Part shown: positions 60,770 to 64,000 of the stretch, in pieces
Numbering within the stretch: position 1 is the stretch's first letter
Layout of the letters: each line of letters starts with the position of its first letter
DNA from: Drechmeria coniospora
Lineage: Eukaryota; Ascomycota; Sordariomycetes; Hypocreales; Ophiocordycipitaceae
Direction of reading: 5' to 3'
DNA: 64,000 nucleotides
Assembly: GCF_001625195.1 (NCBI RefSeq)
Contig: NC_054390.1
Coordinates: 1,364,001-1,428,000, forward strand
Notes under the pieces: generated by a model
The model's input: the letters and a program-made list of their open reading frames with translations, nothing else
What the model was told of the DNA's origin: nothing
The model's database searches: none
Made by a program: the position numbers and the translations under genes

Positions 60770-63026
60770 TCAAGAACAGGGGAACATTTCCCAAAACCCA
60801 ATTTCCATCTGATGCAATCGTTAGCAAAAACTGCTAGGTTGCTATGGCTTCACATGCGGGACCTACCTTTGTTGCGTGGATGAATATCTTGACTAGCTCC
60901 TCTATCCGGCTGGGCGACTGCTGTCGCATTCTATCCTCCAAAAACTCTGCAACCGGTTACGGTCAGTTTGTGTCTTGTTTGCACGTTTTGCAGCGGAAAA
61001 GGGCTGCTGCATGATGAATGAGACATACGAGAGCCTTGCTTGACGGCCGCAATATAGTCATCGGCCAAGTAGTTCTCAATCCAGGACCAGTACATGTTAC
61101 CCTCGCGGCGGGTGTTGGAGTCCGCCTGCAGCATCTTGGCGACGGCAGCATAACCGAGGAGGCAAGGTGCGAGGGCCATCTGCAAGGCGAGCGAGTCATC
61201 GCTCTGGCCGACGTCGAGAATATAACGCGTGTAGGCGGTGCAAGCTGATGGTAATTCGCGTCAGCAACACGGTGCGCATTGACAGTTGTAGGTTGGGTGA
61301 GAATAAACCATGCCTTGCTGCTCTTCGGTGGCGCGCATCTCATCCACAGCGATGCCGAGGGAGTGACAGTAGTTGATATGCATCTGAAGCTCATGCATGG
61401 TGTGTTTTACGATATCGGTAGACCGTGGTCCTCAACCAGCTTTAGCCTGGGCGGCGAGAGAGAAGTGGTGACGCGACAGGAAATATTTACCACGACTATG
61501 TCGTCGACATTTTTCGCCTTGTACGACGCGAGGGCATTCGCACGCGCAAAGTGAGTCTTGCAAACGAAATATCAGCGTTAAATGCGGCGCCTGCTCTTTT
61601 CGATAGGGATACATGCCAGGAATAAGTAGTCTTGGATTATGTAGCCTTTGAACGACTCGAGAGGGAGAGTGCCATCTCCAAGTGCCTTGACGAACTGGTG
61701 GTGCACAAATGGCTTCCACACGTCGCTGACATCGGAGCGCTCGAGGAGGTATTCGACAAAGTAGCCTCTGGCCTTGCCGTCAGCCTCCGACGAAGCTGGG
61801 ATGGTATGCAGGGGGGGTTGAAGCGTGACCATGGCTTACGAAGAAAAGGGCAGGGTGTATGTCGAGTGAAAGTGGTCCAGGGGCCCATGACCATCGCCAA
61901 GCCCCGGGGCTGTCCGGATGCCGGCCTCGACGTATCGGCAGGCAGCCAGGACGGAGGTGGGAACGTCTCGGCCGTTGGCGAGTCCCGATGCGATGGCGGC
62001 TGCGAAAAGCGACAGTATCAGATCTCAGTTCGATCATGAAGAGCAGATCGAAAGCAAGTCGACAAGGGGTGGCCGCCTCTCACCTGCGAGAGAGCAGCCC
62101 GTGCCGTGGGTGCTGGTGCTTTGCTGCCAGGGGCTCTCGACGCGCAGGACGAAGCCGTTAGGCCCAAGGAGAACATCGACGACCAGATCCATCTCGGACT
62201 CGGTCGAAGCAACTCTCATGTCCCGCCTAAAGGGCAGGTGCCCACCCTTGACGAGCACCCACTTTGGACCGAGGGTCTGGATGCGGCGGCCGATGATCTC
62301 GATATCGGACACCGATTCTATGTCTCGACCATTCCTCGCGCACGCAGTTTGCGAAGGAGGAGGGTTGGCGTCAAGGATGAGTCTTGCCTCCGGGATATTG
62401 GGCGTGAGGATGGTGGTGAGTGGGAAGAGATGACGGCAAAGACCTTGGATGGCATCGTGGGGCAGAAGTTCTGAGCCAGACGTCGAGACCATGACCTGTG
62501 AGCAGCGAGTGAGACGGTGGCAATGGGGAGATGGGGTGATGCCGATGGGCGGCCCCTACCGGATCGACAACGAGAATGGGCACTTTGTGCTTCTTCAATT
62601 GCCGGGAAACGGCCTCGATAGTATCTGCAGCTGCCAGCATGCCTTATTTCAAAGTCTCCCGTCAGCTCGCCCCCAGCTAGATGGCTAGTTGCTGAATGAG
62701 AGCGTCCCACCTGTCGTGACGACATCTGCGCCCACGTCGTTCAAGCAAGCCTCGATCTGACACTCGACAAAACCGGAAGGGATGGGATGAAGAGCGTGAA
62801 CACCCATAGTGTTCTGGGCTGTCAGCGCCGTCGTCGCCGTCATGGCGTAGCATCCATGGGCGGCGAGCACTTTCTGCCCGGCTTCGAGGCCGCTGGAGGA
62901 ATCGAGTCAACGTTCAGTATGCGTGGATTGACAAGCCGGGGGGGGGGGCAGGAGATGAAGAGACAGCACTCACGCGCCGCCGGAGCTGTCAGAGCCGGCA
63001 ATCAGCAACACCCTACCGGTGACCAT
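60770..63026 (-). CDS. THI20: Thi20-like HMP-phosphate kinase/TenA thiaminase II fusion
   Basis: The ThiD half phosphorylates hydroxymethylpyrimidine (phosphate) for thiamine synthesis; the TenA half salvages pyrimidine from thiamine breakdown products. Exons are 63026-62974, 62892-62711, 62642-62560, 62495-62084, 61999-61840, 61767-61617, 61556-61491, an exon ending at 61314, 61244-61029, 60946-60867 and 60808-60770. ThiD motifs are LLIAGSDSSGGAGLEAGQK, VPILVVDPVMVSTSG, ILTPNIPEA and the catalytic HGTGCSLAAAIA. TenA motifs are GYFVEYLLERSDV, YIIQDYLFL|THFARANALAS, EEQQ|ACTAYTRYILDVGQ, GNMYWSWIENYLADDY and RIEELVKIFIHATK|MEIGFW. Two introns need GC donors. Exon 8 cannot be joined to exon 7 at any AG without a stop or loss of about 13 conserved residues, so the TenA half may be damaged or mis-spliced. 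With an acceptor at 61384 the product is 503 residues. Confidence 0.88.
61245..61313 (-). other. GC-AG intron in the THI20 TenA domain (EEQQ|ACTAY)
   Basis: Donor CAAG|GCATGG at 61313, acceptor ATCAG at 61245. Reading across gives EEQQ-ACTAYTRY in the TenA frame. No GT donor nearby keeps that frame; the unspliced frame stops within the intron. Confidence 0.75.
61557..61616 (-). other. GC-AG intron in the THI20 TenA domain (YLFL|THFARAN)
   Basis: Donor CCTG|GCATGT at 61616, acceptor GCAAG at 61557, 60 nt, with a GCTGAT-type branch region. The alternative GT three bases downstream of the GC dinucleotide shifts the frame and destroys THFARANALAS. Confidence 0.75.
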
Positions 63027-63706
63027 TCTGCTGTTGCAATCGAGTGAAGTCTCGAGCGTGGTTGGAAAACCTGAGGTGGGGAGGAAGCCTCGCACAAACC
63101 CCCAGCACCAGCAGCCTTCCACTTCAGTTCGCCGGCAGCAGTGGGGATATTGCTTCCAAAGTACACGCAAGTATACACAAATGCTGTCAAACAAGTTCGA
63201 GCAGTACACAGAGAACCGCAAGCTACGTTGTTAAGAATTAGTAGGTGCCATTACTCTTGCGGTACATCATCGTCTACAGTAGTGTAAGTAGTAGCTGGCT
63301 GTGGGGCATCTGAGTCGTGCAGTTTATAGGTCGACTCGATATGACGCAATGACGTACACCCACCTCACACATTGACAAGCACATATACAAATCCTCACGT
63401 ACCTATCCCCTCACACTTTCACACACTCACAAACATACGCTCACACATTTCTATACGCACCTGTGTATGCTCGTACATACATCACTCTACGTACGGGTGC
63501 GAGGCAGAAGGAAAATGGCACGAAGATGGGGAAGCGAGACCGAGAGACATCCAAAAGGAAGAGGAGACCGGGCACTTCATGCTGAAAATAGGCCCCTTCT
63601 TTTCAAACCTGGCTTGCTACCGACCAGTCGATACCCATCCGTTCGCCCCTTGCACTGGTGGTGCGCATATGTGGTGATCGGAACGCCGCTTCGCTTCCCC
63701 TCCACT
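63027..63706. other. Intergenic region upstream of THI20
   Basis: Holds the THI20 promoter, a CA-rich stretch at about 63360-63470 and otherwise unique sequence. I looked for a thiamine (TPP) riboswitch in the THI20 5' flank and introns and did not recognise the conserved core. Confidence 0.45.
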
Positions 63707-64000
63707 CTAATTGCGATTGTTTGGGCCGATTGGGACGCTGCCCTCCGCCCTCGTCGCATCGTCCGTCATTGGGCGGCATCCTTGGCCGGCTCGAGCCTGT
63801 TCGCGTCGCACTTGGAGCGGAGCTGGCGCCAGTTCCAAAGTCATCTCCACCGGCTCGCTGACGCTCCTCTGCCTCTCTGTCCTATCGTCGCCGCTGTTCT
63901 CGCCAGTCTGGCTGCTCTCGTCGTCGCCGCCGTCGCTCTCATCCTCGCCAAAGACGATCCGTCGCATCACGTTCTTCTCAAATAGATCGATCACCAGCCT
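63707..64000 (-). CDS. Possible 3' end of an unrecognised gene, cut by the window edge
   Basis: The minus-strand frame is open from the window end at 64000 to a TAG at 63709-63707, 97 codons. It reads LVIDLFEKNVMRRIVFGEDE followed by an acidic Ser/Gly/Asp-rich stretch and a basic tail. The first 20 residues look protein-like, but the rest is compositionally biased. No family is recognised. It could equally be chance. Confidence 0.3.
   Translation of the reverse strand, partial: RLVIDLFEKNVMRRIVFGEDESDGGDDESSQTGENSGDDRTERQRSVSEPVEMTLELAPAPLQVRREQARAGQGCRPMTDDATRAEGSVPIGPNNRN

Noticed and set aside
63027..63300. Possible TPP riboswitch for THI20
   Set aside because: Conserved TPP-sensor core words were not found in the 5' flank or introns. 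A covariance-model search would decide.

Overview
The window is nuclear DNA from a filamentous ascomycete (Pezizomycotina, most likely Sordariomycetes/Hypocreales). The genes are split by short introns of about 50-150 nt with GT-AG borders and CTAAC/CTGAC-type branch sites. The proteins are typical of that group: Fzo1, Tom22, NAD-specific glutamate dehydrogenase, a Bud14/Tea4 polarity protein, Con7, Dbp2, an NDH-2 alternative NADH dehydrogenase and a Thi20-like kinase. No transposase, rRNA, tRNA or CRISPR was recognised, and there is no AT-rich RIP-like block.

Layout. At 1-2.6 kb the 3' half of the mitochondrial fusion GTPase Fzo1 (+) converges on Tom22 (-). From 2.6 to 11 kb lies gene-free DNA rich in GTAC and CGGAGTAC words, ending in a pyrimidine-rich leader with a 5'UTR intron for GDH2 (11.0-14.3 kb, +). 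A Bud14/Tea4-like SH3 protein with a PP1-docking motif follows (16.4-20.1 kb, +). Two ribosomal protein genes, eL32 (-) and uS9 (+), diverge from one short promoter at 22.0-22.4 kb. AAR2 (23.9-25.4 kb, -) is followed by about 5 kb without a recognised gene, then the C2H2 regulator Con7 (30.7-32.2 kb, -). Its upstream 1.4 kb contains no ATG on the sense strand and is full of tetranucleotide repeats.

From 33.6 to 50.5 kb there is a stretch of about 17 kb with no recognisable gene. It is made of GTAC-rich islands, several short tandem arrays (units of 11, 16, 20 and 100 bp) and polypurine tracts. The right end is denser again: the DEAD-box helicase Dbp2 (-), an NDH-2 dehydrogenase (-), about 3 kb of GTAC-rich spacer, an unrecognised single-pass membrane protein (+), a Thi20-like ThiD-TenA fusion (-), and the edge of a possible further gene (-).

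Functionally these are mostly housekeeping genes. Several are mitochondrial (Fzo1, Tom22, NDH-2), some serve translation or RNA (eL32, uS9, Aar2, Dbp2), some growth and development (Bud14/Tea4, Con7), and some metabolism (GDH2, Thi20). There is no operon-like or secondary-metabolite cluster. The most unusual signals are the GTAC/CGGAGTAC sequence class in intergenic DNA, two GC-AG introns plus a broken reading-frame junction in the TenA half of the Thi20 gene, the ATG-free Con7 leader, a telobox next to an E-box in the shared ribosomal-protein promoter, and the long intron inside the RGID codon of Dbp2. All splice models were read by eye and have no transcript support.
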